This document shows positions 45,456-57,218 of a stretch of DNA of 64,000 bases, one piece after another. The stretch's first letter is position 1, and each line of letters opens with the position of its first letter. The notes below the pieces were generated by a model that was not told where the DNA came from, did no database searches, and saw only the letters and a list, made by a program, of their open reading frames with translations. The stretch covers positions 202,897,068-202,961,067 of the forward strand of contig NC_067472.1 in assembly GCF_947179515.1 (NCBI RefSeq), in the 5' to 3' direction. A program made the position numbers and the translations under genes. The DNA comes from Apodemus sylvaticus (lineage: Eukaryota > Chordata > Mammalia > Rodentia > Muridae).

Positions 45456-46905
45456 AAGAGCTGAGTCAAAATATGCTTGATAAAATTGAACATGTATGTC
45501 AAATATATTTCTGATATAATTGAAGAAATATATAGAAAGATTGTTAAACTTGAACATTTTCATGGAAAATAATACAGATAAATGTTAGACATAAAAATAT
45601 TTTCCAAAATGTAAAGGAATTAGAAACATTTTCTTATAAAATTGAAGATTTTCATGTTATACAAATAAAATGGAAGATGAAAAATATTTCTAAATTAATT
45701 GACAAATGGATTATAAAACACCTAATAAATTAAAGATGTTGACTGAAAACATTTCTGATAAATTTGAAGGAATATTTAGAAAAAAGTAATAAAATTGAAG
45801 ATGTTCATGTACATATTATACAGAAAAATTGGTTGGCATAAAAACATTTCTAAATTAATTTAAAATTGAATTATAGACCTCTGAAAATTGCAGGTGTTGA
45901 TGGAAAATATTTCTGATAAAAGTGAAGAAATATATATGAAGAGTGATAAAATTGAAGATGTTCATGGAAAATTATACAGATAAATTGGTTGACATAAAAA
46001 CATTACTAAATTAATTGAGGAAGAATTATAAGCATCTTCTGTTAGAACTGAAGATGTTAAAAATATTGAAGGCAAAATAGATGAAATTTATAGAAAAAAA
46101 GTGTTAATATGGAAGATGTTCATGAAAATTATACAGATAAATTTGATGATATCTAAACATCTAAAATAATTAAAAGAGAAATTATTAACTTTTTCTGATA
46201 TAATTAGAGATTTACATGGATAATAGTTCTGATAAGTTTAAAAATATATATAGGAAAAGTTTTAAAAATTAAAATTATCTTAAAAATTATACAGATAAAA
46301 TGGTAGACAAAAACATTTATAATTAATTTAAAAGGGAATTATTAATATTTTCAGACAAAATTCAAGATTTACATGGAAAATATTTCTGATTACATTGAAG
46401 AAACACATAGATAAATGTGTTAAAATTGAAGCTTTTCATGGAAAATTACACAGTTAAAGGGTAGACATAAAAAGCAATTCTTAATTAAATGAAAGAGGAA
46501 TTATAAAATATTTTCTGATAAAATTGAAGGCTTACATGGAAAATAAGTCTAATAAAATTTAAGAAAAAGAAAAATGTTAAAAATGAAGCTGTTCATGGAA
46601 AATTACACACAAAGGTGGTAGACATAAAAATGTTTCTAAATTAATTGAAAATTGAATGATAAGTATCTGATAAAATTGAAGATTTACATGGAAAATTTTT
46701 CTGAAAAACTGAAGCAATATATAGAAAAAAGTGGTAAAATTCAAGATGTTCATGGAAAATTATACACATCAATTTGATGATTTAAACACATTTCTAAATT
46801 AATTGAAAATTGATGTTTAAAGATAATCTGATAAAATTGAAGATGTGGAAAATCTTTCTGATAAAATTGAATAAACTAGGGTTAAAAAGCATTAAAAATT
46901 GAAGA
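45456..46905 (+). repeat. diverged tandem array, 157-158-bp period
   Basis: The phrase A(T/C)GTTCATG or a variant within '...aattgaagatgttcatggaaaattatacagataaa' recurs at 45801, 45958, 46116, 46274, 46432, 46589 and 46746, spaced 157, 158, 158, 158, 157 and 157 bp. Earlier, less regular copies occur at 45556 and 45648. Each unit has two related halves (gaagatGTTCATGG and gaagatTTACATGG), so it is itself a dimer. About 75-80% A+T, with 10-25% divergence between units. No long ORF. I do not recognise a named satellite. Confidence 0.85.
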
Positions 46906-47147
46906 ACAACAAAAAAGTGAACAACAACAATCACAATAACAAATTCTGTGGCTTTCTTGCTCCATATCCTGATTAAAGGACTGGGTCTTTCAAGCTCAAA
47001 ATGGTTTGCATTAAAGGCAAGTCTTCCAACAATAAAGACATTGATTACTTTTTACAAAGTAAGCAAATTCCCTTGCAGGTGGGTCCTCAAATTTTGGATT
47101 TTGCATAATTCGAGATTTATTCAAGTTGACAACACAGAATAGCAACC
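46906..47147. other. unassigned sequence
   Basis: Starts with an A-rich, AAC-rich stretch (46905-46945). No gene recognised. Confidence 0.4.
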
Positions 47148-47312
47148 GCAGGGAGTGTTTCTCTGTGTAACCCTGGCTGTTCTGAAAATCACTTTGTAGA
47201 CCAAGGTGACCACCTAGTCAAAGATCTTCCTGTCTCTCCTTCCTCTCTCACCTAGTCAAAGAACTTCCTCCTCATGCTGAGATTAAAGGCACACGTCCCC
47301 AGGCCCTGCTTG
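47148..47312 (-). repeat. B1-like SINE, minus strand, with internal 38-bp duplication
   Basis: gtttctctgtgtaaccctggctgttctgaaaatcactttgtagaccaaggtgacc ... atgctgagattaaaggcacacg matches B1 minus strand. CACCTAGTCAAAGA(T/A)CTTCCT occurs at both 47211 and 47249, so the middle of the element was tandemly duplicated. Confidence 0.8.
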
Positions 47313-49516
47313 GAAACCCTGTTAAGTGTCCTTTCTTTAGCTGAAGACCTGAGCAGATGTTCATCTTGTGTTCCCAACAGAGAGATGGTTGGGGGAAACA
47401 GCTAAGTGTAGAGCTCAACCTTCAGGACAAAGACTCTCCTCTCCACCTGCCCACTCCCCAACCCCTGTTTCTGTCTCACATTTTATGTCCTGCTTTTGAG
47501 ATGAATACCCTTAACATATCCATCCCCTAGTCTCTGTGTCTGCACAGAAGGCAGGCAAGGATCTCCTGGGTTAGCTGGGCTCCATGCTGCCATGGACTGC
47601 ACTCATATTTACAGGGAAACAGACAGGAAGATTGGAAAGCCATTCCTTGAGGGAATGTCAAAGCACAGGTCTTCTAAGTCAAGGATATCAAGGGCAGAAA
47701 GCCCTGGCTCTAGGTCTGCTCATGGCAGAACTGGAGGCCAGGTGGCACTGGAGCAGAATCCCAAGACAGCTTCTTCACACACAAGAAACAAAAAGCCAGC
47801 TCTCCTGCTCTAGGTCCAGGCACACAAGGACATCAGCAGCTGTGTTCCCTGGGATGGATCACACTGAGGCTTCTGTACTCCATCTGTGGGTGGTATTCAT
47901 AATCCTGAAAGAGGTAGGGGAGGCAAGCAAAGGACCCTGAAACCTGTGCTTACAAAACCACAAAACAGACACAGAAGTGAAAAAGGCAAATGTGTAAGAG
48001 TACATAAATCACGGAGTTAGGGGGAGAGAAGAGGGCAAACCAAAGCTACACTGCAGTAAGCAAGTCTGTGGAAGGACAGTGTCCTCCTGTAGATGCTGTG
48101 GGAATCTGAGTGAAAACCTGACATCTCACCCTGGCTCAGGGATGCTCTCCTGTCTGTTCTGCATCCTGCTGGTGGGCATCAGGATTGTCAGTTAGTGGTG
48201 CTCCCTTCAGAGCCTGTCTAATAGAAATAGTAGCAGGCTCAAAAGTAAACTATTATAAAGTTCTTTTCCCTACCACTTTTGTCAGTGGGGAAGACATGCA
48301 ACCAATCATTTAAAATAGGGTTTCCCTGAAGCAAACCAGAATTGCTGGGCCAGGTTAATCCCCTGCATTCCTGAATGCCTCTGTTAGGATCCCAGGGGCA
48401 GGTGCCCTGCTAGCTAAGATTCCCTGCAGAGTCAATATCCTTTGCTTGGTCCCTGGATAGGTATGGCCAACCTTTAAGTCCCATGAAATCACAGTCAGGC
48501 AGCATTGAAAGATACCTGTATTTCAAACCATTTCACAGCCAGAGGAACAGACAGAGAAACCTGCAACTCTGGGAACCTGGGAGGATGCTACAGAAGAAAG
48601 ATTCCCAGTGGAGATGTAGCCCAGGTCCTGTTCCAGACTGCCCCACCATGGGGAGGACACACAGGACCCTGCGACCTGTGGCAGAAATTCCCCAGGGAAC
48701 TCTAGCAAATGGCCACCAGAGACCAGGATAGATTCAGGATTTTCTGAGGACTCCTGTGGTTCAATCACGGATTGCTTAGCTGCCTGCTCTGTGGCTGCTG
48801 CCCTCTGGCCTTTGAGAGCAGGGAGGCTTACAGAACAGCAGGTGCCTTTCTGGCAATTTAGATTAAGGTCTGAGCTAAACAGGATCGGTGCCTAAACAGC
48901 TCTTTGATCCCAGAAGCCAACTATTTTCAGGTCAGCCCCCTGCTTCCAAAATAAAACATAGGATTTGCCTTCGATGCTCCGTGTCATTTCTTAGTCTTTT
49001 AATAGATAATTTCAAAGGGAATGTCCAGGGTAGTGCCCGCCCATTTTCGAAGGCACTGATTGCAGCTGGGATCGCATGTTTCTAAGATTCATGGAAACGC
49101 CAGAGATGGGGCAACTGCAATCCAACCTCCAAGGGGAAGGTAGGTCTGACTTTAGACTTTCATGATTCAGGGAAGGTGTTGTTCTAGGCACTAAAGCTAT
49201 GACCTGTCTGCTGGCCTCTCCATAGCCATCTTTTCTGAGGAGGTCTCTCTGTTATCCGCTAGCATGTACTTGTCCAGTGCACAAGCAGCCAAAGATAGCA
49301 GCCTAATGGCACCTCACTGGCACCATCCGGGTTTGAGCCCAGCCTTGACATCCTGGAGAAATCCGTGGTTAGTGTGCCTGCCCACTTTTCCACATTGGTA
49401 GAGGGCTCCCACGGAGTAGGAACCAAGTAAGGAATTCTAGCCAGAAGGGAAAAGTTGCAAAAGAACTTGCAAACTGCCAATTCGGCCCTGGAGCTGTAGG
49501 CACTGTAAGCTCCTTA
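47313..49516. other. unassigned, relatively GC-rich sequence
   Basis: 2.2 kb without a recognised repeat or gene. Several overlapping ORFs on both strands (for example 47584-47940 and 48483-48768) reflect lower AT content and show no domain or convincing splice sites. A highly diverged LTR or an untranslated exon is possible. Confidence 0.35.
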
Positions 49517-49535
49517 CCACCAGGGGGCGCAGTGG
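49517..49535 (+). promoter_or_regulatory. strong CTCF-like binding motif
   Basis: CCACCAGGGGGCGCAGTGG fits the CTCF core consensus (CCASYAGRKGGCGC) at every core position. It is not within a recognisable B2 SINE, the usual source of mouse CTCF sites. It lies about 2.3 kb left of the tandem duplication. Confidence 0.6.
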
Positions 49536-51181
49536 CACTGGCATTTTGACTGGTGGAAAGTAATGATGGTGAGCTCTGGAACTTTAAGTTCTGTGGACCA
49601 TGATCCCTAGTAGCAGCATTTTCAGCTTGTCTCTTTGTAATGTGGAGCTTAAATCTGAGGGTGATTTCAAATCTCGTGTATTATTTTATCTCATGATTTA
49701 GTATGTGGTTATGCTTTCTTTGTTTTTTTTTTTTTTTGTTGTTGTTGTTTTGTTTTGTTTTTCCCAGGGGCACTGGACTCTGCCTGTCCAGCTGCAGAGG
49801 ACAACTGTGCGAATCCACAGATTCTGGAGAGAGTACTGAGGAGATGCAATGTGATCGCCTGGGTTTCGGTTTGTTCCCTGGGCATATTTGCTTCTGTGTG
49901 TTTCTAAAAGCTGAAAAATCGCCCAAGTTCTTTCTGTAGGCAGATTCCATGCTGTAAGGCACTGACATAGTTACATTTTCCAAATGGGAACTGTTCGAAG
50001 TGGTGAGAAAAGGACCCCAGAAAGATGACAAATTTCAAGTGAACACAATCCCCCAAAGCAGTTGCTTCCCTTTCCATGTGCCTACCGTTTTCGGGTCCAC
50101 AGGACCACAGCTCAAGAGACATTCATTCTTGTAGCCCTTTCTGCTGGCCTCGAACTCGTCCTGATCCTCCTGCCATTCTTTCTTGGCTGGCCCTTTCCAC
50201 TTCAGCGTCCCTTTCCCACTCGCCAAGGCAGATGTCCAGCAGGCAAAAGGAAGGAGGAGGGCAGCTGACAGTTTCTCACTAGGATTCCCAGCGCAGTGGG
50301 GTAGAATCTGATACTGGAGAAGTCAGTACTTAACAAGCCTGCTCACTTGTCCACACTGCTTGGGGCCAATGAGTCCCAGCTGCATCTGCCTTCCAACTCA
50401 AGTACTGAAGACCAGGGGTTACCTATGATTCCTCCAGGCCTTGAGAGGCAGATGAGGACTGCTCCAAAAGATGCAGAAAAATGGCATCTGATATTGAAAA
50501 TTGGAACCAGGATGCAAGTGGCTATTGGAACTAAATTTGACTTTGTATTTCTTACCCTTTAAAAACGGAATTATAGGCCAAATCTAGAATTAGTTGGAGG
50601 GATGCACGGAAAGACCCTATGATCCAATAAGCACGACTTAATGGGTAATCTAGTGAGATCTCAGAAACCAATGGCAACAGCCGTGTAGACGGTGAAGGCT
50701 GGAGAATTTGACAGCAATCAGGTTGAAGTCCTTTTACATCTCATCCTGCAAAGGAATATTTTTCTGCATTTATCTATGCCTGGAGGTTTCAAATGACTCT
50801 GAGATAAAAATGACTGAATGACTTCCACCTGCCTCATCCACATCCTGCCTGTGACATGTGTCTGCCGTGTTCATAGGCACCTCAGCCTAAATCTTTTGAT
50901 GTGCAAGGAACATAATATGGAATCTAGGCTCAAACATTTTCCCAATTACATTGTAATAAACATCTGAGAAAAGGGGTCAGGAGTGTGTACCTTTCTGAGG
51001 TAAAGAATTAAGTGGAATCCTTTTCCAAAATAAATGACCAAGGTAGTGGATTCTGTATTATCATATACCACAATTATCAAAACCTATGAAACTGTTATGA
51101 AATTGATGCAACTTGTTATCATATTTAATATTACTTGCTAAATGTATACTAAATAAACTTGTTTGAGGTACTTTTTACTTA
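49536..51181. other. unassigned sequence with T-rich stretch and possible SINE scrap
   Basis: A T-rich (TTG)n stretch lies at 49717-49762. 50141-50177 (tgctggcctcgaactcgtcctgatcctcctgcc) looks like a B1/B4 scrap on the minus strand. A minus-strand open frame at 50035-50226 passes over it to an AACG|GTAGGC donor-like site. No gene recognised. Confidence 0.4.
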
Positions 51182-51335
51182 CTTTGTATCTGCGGGTATA
51201 TATGTGAACAGGCACCACAGCATGCATATAGAGGTAAAAAGATCAGTCCTTTCTCTCCACCATGTGAGTCCGGGAGTAACTCACATTATCAGCCTGGGAA
51301 GCAACTCATACCAATTCCTCCTGTTCATATTGAAT
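51182..51335 (-). repeat. B3-type SINE, minus strand
   Basis: tctgcgggtatatatgtgaacaggcaccacagcatgcatatagaggtaaaaagatcagtcctttctctccaccatgtgagtccgggagtaactcacattatcagcctgg follows the reverse complement of a B3 body. Diverged. Confidence 0.65.
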
Positions 51336-51499
51336 CTTAGAATTACCAAACCCCTTAGAGTGTGTACTGGTAGCAGTCAGAAGGAAGAAGCCTCCATTAC
51401 CTTCCTCTTCTATGATCTACAGTATAAAACTCACTCAGGGTTTAGTTAATAGGAATTATATCTTCTCTGCCCAGGTGCTACACAATGCGTACTGTGATT

Positions 51500-51812
51500 G
51501 CTGTTTCTAAAGCCAGAAAATAGGTGTTCTAACACTGAGCCACACAGTGGCAATAACTCAAGAACATGTGGATTTCTCTATTTCAAGATGCAGTTATACT
51601 ACCCAAAAGATACTTCTTCCTATCACAGATACACTTATTCAAACCTGTTCAGTGCTACAGCGTTCACAGTAACCAGAAGTTTGGAACAACCTATATGGTG
51701 CTCAACTGAAAAGCAGGTAAACAAAATGTGGTACATTTACACTATAGAGCATTACATAGACATTTACATGAATGAATAAATTATGAAATTCAAAGCTAAA
51801 TGGAACAAGAAA
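51500..51812 (+). mobile_element. old LINE-1 ORF2 C-terminal fragment
   Basis: The frame from 51498 reads (with erosion) SSYHRYTYSNLFSATAFTV, then KQVNKMWYIYTIEHY. This corresponds to the L1 ORF2 C-terminal region ('...SNLFNSLFTIAK..QPKCPSTDEWINKMWYIHTMEYY' pattern). It is more diverged than the other L1 copies. It ends where the duplicated block begins. Confidence 0.75.
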
Positions 51813-52019
51813 AAGGCCCAGTGCTTTCTGCTTCTCTTTTCCATTTCATGCTAGCTTTGCTTAGATGAATTGGAGGGCTCTGTTCTTCTTTTCTTGTATT
51901 TGGTCTTCTTTGACATCATTTTGCCCTCCCATTCTGCACAGTGCCCTGATATATGAATGTATCTGGGTAGGAGGATTAATGGAGACACATCACATAGGGC
52001 TGTGTTTTTCATAATCTGT

Positions 52020-52322
52020 CTCTGTCTGTCTGCCTTCTATTTGCAGTCTGTCTGTCTCTGTTAGTCTTTCTCTGTCTCTATCTCCTCACTTTTCCTGTCT
52101 CTGTCTCTCTGTATTTCATTCTATCCTGTTTCAGTCTCACTTTCTCTCTTTCTGTCTCAGTTTGTGTCTCTATCTCTCTGTCTATCTCTCTCAGAATGTC
52201 TGTCTCTGTCTCTGTCCCTGTCTCTGTCTCTGTCTCTCTCTGTGTGTCTCTGTGTCCCTCTGTTTGTCTCTCTGTTTGTCTGTCTCTCTGTCTCTGTCTC
52301 TGTGTCTGTCTCTCTGCATCCT
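52020..52322. repeat. (TCTCTG)n pyrimidine tract
   Basis: A mixed TCTG/TCTC tract of about 300 bp. Its right half matches the tract at 53945-54120, not the equivalent tract of copy 2 at 57462, so it is chimeric. Confidence 0.9.
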
Positions 52323-53689
52323 TTGGTTTATCATGAAAAATTCTGATATGACATCAGTGATTCTACCTGCTGCAGGAGGAAGCCTTTCTTAAAATGGCTG
52401 AATAGGGAACTGATCAGTGGGATTAGAAGAATTGGACTGCTAGATTGTTTCTTTTATTTAATTGTTTAGAGCAGTAGCATTTGATTTTAAATTAGGTCTC
52501 TGGCCATCTACACTCTATGTTTTTGTCACCTAAGCAGTGTCTTGTATGGATTCTATCTAACTAATTGGGCCTTAAGTCAAATCAGACATTTCTATATTAT
52601 ACCTAGATGTTCTCTGACACCACTGCCCTAGCATATCTGGCAGGTAGAACTGCTCAATGAGACTGAATAACAGACTTTCAACAGAAAATACTGTAGGTCA
52701 AGGGTTTTGTGGCTGAATTGGTATTTGTTTCTCTTTTGGTGGCCAACAGAGAACTCTCCTACAACAAAGAAACTAGAACATAAGGGTAAAGGTTTGAAGC
52801 ATGCATCTGCTCTAATTCAATTTCGATGTGCTGAGTAGGTGTTGGCCTAAGCAATTGAACTCTACTCTCAGTTAGCAAAGAGTAAACAGTTGTCTTAGCA
52901 ACAGCCTGGGTTGTTTGTATATTTCCATGGGATGACCTTGCAGAACAACTCAAATGAATGCAATGCAGTCACTTTTCATGGAAGCCTTATTGGTGACAAA
53001 AAGTGGCCAGTAGAGATTTTGTATGCCCCATCAGTAGAAATCACTAAGATTGCCTTCCTATAACTTAGGATTTCCAGTACACTAGGTTTCCATATTATGA
53101 CTCAAATGCCACTGCAACTGAACCTATATCTCCCAGGATTCTCTTCCTTTCCCTTAGCTCCCTTCCTATTCCTCAGGGACTGTGTCCATTGTCTTTCACA
53201 TAGGTCACCTGTAAAATCTAATCAATCTCTCACTTCCATGGAGATGCATGTATCCATCCTAGTTCATTTCTTCATACCCTATCTCTGGATGTATGGATTA
53301 AAGGTTGGTTAGTATCCTTTAGTGACTACTATCCAGATGTAAGTGCATACATATAATATGTATATTTCTGGATCTTGGTTATGTCACTCTGGATTTTTTT
53401 TTATTGCCAAAGTTTTTTCTGCAAATGCCATGATGTCATTATTTTTTAAAATATCTAATCTGCCACTATGTAAATGTATCACATTTTCCCTAAAGGATCT
53501 TTTCAATCTAGGACCATGCTTTGGTTCTTGGAAATTGCCCAGTGAGATTAAATGACAAACTTTCAACAGTAATATCTTTGTTCAGCCTAGAGGTCTCTCT
53601 CCTTCTTCTTCCATTTCCTGATGATTTGAATGAGAACAGCCCCACAGACTTATATATTTGCATCATTAGTCTCCTGTAATGAACTGTAT

Positions 53690-54068
53690 GGAAGGTCAGA
53701 AGGTATGGCCCAGTTGAAATTATGGTGCTTATTTTTAGAAGAATGAAACTTGGGGGACTGTAGGATGGGATGTGTCAATGGAAGTATATATTAGAGGAGG
53801 TAGGTCACTAGGGGAGACTCTTGGAGGAAGTGTTTCACTGGGGGTAGGTTTTGAGATTTAAGATACCAGTAACAGGACCTGAATGTAACTCTGTTTTTTT
53901 TCTTATGTCTGTCTCTGTCTCCATCTCTCTCTGTCAGTCTCTGTTTCTCTGTATCTCATTCTATCCTGTTTCTGTCTCCCTTTTTCTCTGTCTGTCTCTG
54001 TCTCTATCTCTCTGTCTATCTCTCTCAGTCTGTCTGTCTCTCTGTCTCTGTGTCCCTCTGTCTCTCTG

Positions 54069-54117
<49 letters not shown>

Positions 54118-54265
54118 GCCTCTGTACTCTTTGGTTTATTACAGAAAAACTCTGATACGACATCAGTGATTCTATCTGTAAAACTATAAGGAAGTCCCAA
54201 TTAAATACTTGCTGTTCAAAGAAATTCCCCAGTCCTGGTGGTTCTTCACAGCAATTAAACAGCAA
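53690..54265 (+). mobile_element. URR1-like repeat split by a CT tract (copy 1)
   Basis: The left part has tatggcccagttgaaattatggtgc and cttggaggaagtgtttcactgggggtaggttttgag. The right part has actataaggaagtcccaattaaatacttgctg and gttcttcacagcaattaaacagc. Both fit the URR1-like order, with a 220-bp (TCTCTG)n tract in between. Confidence 0.55.
53905..54122. repeat. (TCTCTG)n/(CT)n tract (copy 1)
   Basis: A pyrimidine tract whose pure (CT)n part (54071-54110) is shorter than in copy 2 (59299-59345). Arg/Glu- and Ser/Leu-rich ORFs across it are artefacts. Confidence 0.93.
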
Positions 54266-57061
54266 ATAAACACCCACTGAGGACATATCTGTGACTATAA
54301 CATACACTAATATTATCTGTTAGGATGTATAATCACATTTCAATGATAAGTGTCTTATTAACACTTGCAAGAAATGTGTGACACTCTTTCTTAACTAAGA
54401 GCCCAGGAAATAGGAACTACCATCTTTGGGTTTTGTGCTTATAGCTGCCATCATTTCAGCCATGTCGGGCTGCCCTAGGCTTGCTTTCTAGCATGGTGTC
54501 AAGTCTGTCCCTTTTAAAACATGGCTTCTGAGATTACTGTTGGCTTTCATCTGCCTTCTGACATCAGATTCCTTCTCAGCCAATCAGCACTTAATAGAAT
54601 CTTGAGGTTACCATGGAGCTGAGTAAACAAGTCTGGCTCAGTGTTCAGTTGAACTGCTTCAACGCATACACGTGACTTGTGCTTGTGAATCTCAATAACC
54701 CCTTTACCTTGTGAATACCAATAACCCGTTTACCATCCCTTTATCCAAATCCTATACCTCTACTTGTCTTCCTGCCTCCACAATGTCAGGTAGGAAAGAA
54801 ACTAAAATGTTTATTTAATTGAAAGTCTCTCAAATAGGGAATCATCAAAATAAGGTGGGATTGGAAAGAAAGTATTGAAGGACAAGACTGTGCCCTAACT
54901 AAGGTCTTGGATCTGACCTTTCCTAGGGTTGTAACTTTGTCCTCCACCTTGACTTATCTACTTGCTGGCAGATTCTAGGGCTCTCTAGGGAATTGAGTCT
55001 TTAGGAGGAGGGGATAGAGAAGGAATCCAGATAGTTCTTGGGGCTGTTTCAACTGAAGCAGAGAGAGAACTGTGTATAGACACAGGAGAACTGAGGCCCA
55101 AGATGCTTTTCTTTTGATGACAGACTACAGAGTATTACACAATAGTACTTCAAAGATTAGCTGATCAACAGTAATGTTGAGATAAGGAGAGTCAATAAAA
55201 CATCTTCCACTGTTCAATTAGCAACTTAGATTGACTAGTTTTTGTCAACTGGCTAGATGTATTTTCCTCCTACATGGTTTCACATTTGTGTTCTCTGAAG
55301 CTGTCAGGTGGAAACAAGTCTTTCCCTGACAAAAGGATAGTTTGTTACATTCACCTGCACACGAACAGCTGTGTCCACCCTGGTGATGCACACTGGGTTG
55401 AAGATGGGCACCTTACTAATGGAGGAGGTTTCCACTCAATTTTGGCAAATGGTTTAAGATAATTACATTCCTTGATTGTCATTACAAACAAACTCCTATT
55501 GTGAATAGCTAGAGTATGGTGGCATATACCTTTAATGTCCACCCTTGGGAACCAGAGGCATGAGAACCAATGTGAACATCAGAGTTTCTCTTGGACAGTA
55601 ACTTCAAGAGAGTCACTCAGGGGCTATAAGCCGGTTCCTCGAGTAATAAAAGGAAATGAATTTTAAAAATTAGCATTCCCAGTAGTAGCTCTCTTACATC
55701 TGAAACCCACTAAGAAGGAAGGGTGGATCACAGGGCAGTAAGCAAACTGATACTCTTGAGAAGGCAAGCTAGGGACCATTTATAAAAAGATCACACCACC
55801 TTTACCTAGAGACAGTGAAGAAAATGAAAAAAATGGGGCAAGATTGCTGGAGAGGAGAATATGAAGAATAGATGAAAGGAGAAGACAGACCATAGGGGTG
55901 TTAGCCATGTGACACAGGAAGCTCACCACTGAATGCTCAAGGCAGACAAATGATATTAATAAATACATTTTCAAAGGAACACTGGCTAAAAATTACTGAC
56001 TACATGGCAAACATTGAAGGATTTAATGAAATATAGGTCAAGAGTTCAGGAATGATGCTGAGGCTGGGACAGGATATGACTAGAACCACTAACTTATCAG
56101 GAAAAACACATTTCATGTTTAGATATTGTCTTCTGAGTCCCTAAACCCTGATGATGCTTTACAATTAGGAAATGAGCTTTCTATGCATATATTGTAGAAC
56201 CAATTCTTAGTGCAATGTCTGGGCTCAAGAGTAAAATTCTAGCTCCCAGGTGGCATAGGCAGAAGGATTGATGGTAGTTTATCCACATTCTAGAAAGAAT
56301 GATGAATTATAGGCAAACCCTGGCCATGAAGTCAAATTATTACTAAAAAGAATTAGAATTTTTTTTTGAGAACTTGTGTTTGGGGATTTTGTTTTACTCT
56401 GACCTTGAGCATACACAGGATCTGGAGAAATCATGTTGATCTAGATATTCTTTAGTATTAGAGATCAAACTAAAGCAAATTTCCCAGCTTTATACTCATT
56501 TACCTCACTAGACACAGTATAATCTTTGTAACAAGGAATTATAAATCTACGAAGATAAGACAGGAATCCATAAAGACACAGTTGTATATCACTAATAAAC
56601 TTGTGCCTCCCCAACAGGTAATTCTTGGGATAGAGGTACCAGTACAGTTTCTTGATACTATTCCACCTATTAGCCAATCAAAACCTGAATCATCTTGAGG
56701 TCCCTATGATAAGTACAAAGCTGTTTTCCCAAACTGTGTTCACATTGCCAACCTCACAATGTCTGGTATGGAAAGAAATGGGAACATTTCTTTAGCCGAT
56801 ATCCCCATATTTTGAGAAGTCCAGAAAGTATGGATGCATAGGGAATGTACTGAATGAGAATCTAGTGCCAAGTGTCAATTTTGGCCCTGATATATCTGAG
56901 ATTATGATTTTGGACAGAGCATTCTCCCTTTCACTATAAGGATCTTCACATTTCATAGTAGCCAACCTAACAGGCTGACCTGTGAGCACAAGTAGATATA
57001 GAGTGCTTAAGAGAGCACAGTATAGAGACAGCACCCAGCTAATTCATGGGAATTTTTACAG

Positions 57062-57218
57062 AGAAGCAGGCAGTGGAGGCACATATTTTTAATGACAGTG
57101 CTTTGGAGGCAAATACAGGTGGATTTCTGAGTTCGAGGCCAGCCTGGTCTAAAGAGTGAGTTCCATGACAGTCAGGGCTACACACAGAAACCCTATCTGG
57201 AAAAAAAAAGAAAAAGGA
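57062..57218 (+). repeat. B1 SINE, plus strand (copy 1)
   Basis: gcaggcagtggaggcacatatttttaatgacagtgctttggaggcaaatacaggtggatttctgagttcgaggccagcctggtctaaagagtgagttccatgacagtcagggctacacacagaaaccctatctgg, then an A-rich tail. Its exact copy is at 62296-62452. Confidence 0.95.

Noticed and set aside
45456..46905. Regularly spaced repeats considered as a CRISPR-like array
   Set aside because: The whole 157-bp unit is repeated with drift. There are no conserved short repeats separated by unique spacers, and the genome is mammalian.
47584..48768. Overlapping ORFs on both strands considered as a gene
   Set aside because: They arise in a less AT-rich stretch, overlap each other in several frames, and have no domain or splice signals.
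50035..50226. Lys/Glu-rich minus-strand ORF with an AACG|GTAGGC donor-like site
   Set aside because: It crosses a probable B1/B4 scrap, and no partner exon or family is recognised.
53851..54200. ORFs of about 80-112 residues that recur at 59076-59441
   Set aside because: They cover CT tracts inside a duplicated noncoding repeat. Recurrence reflects recent segmental duplication, not selection.
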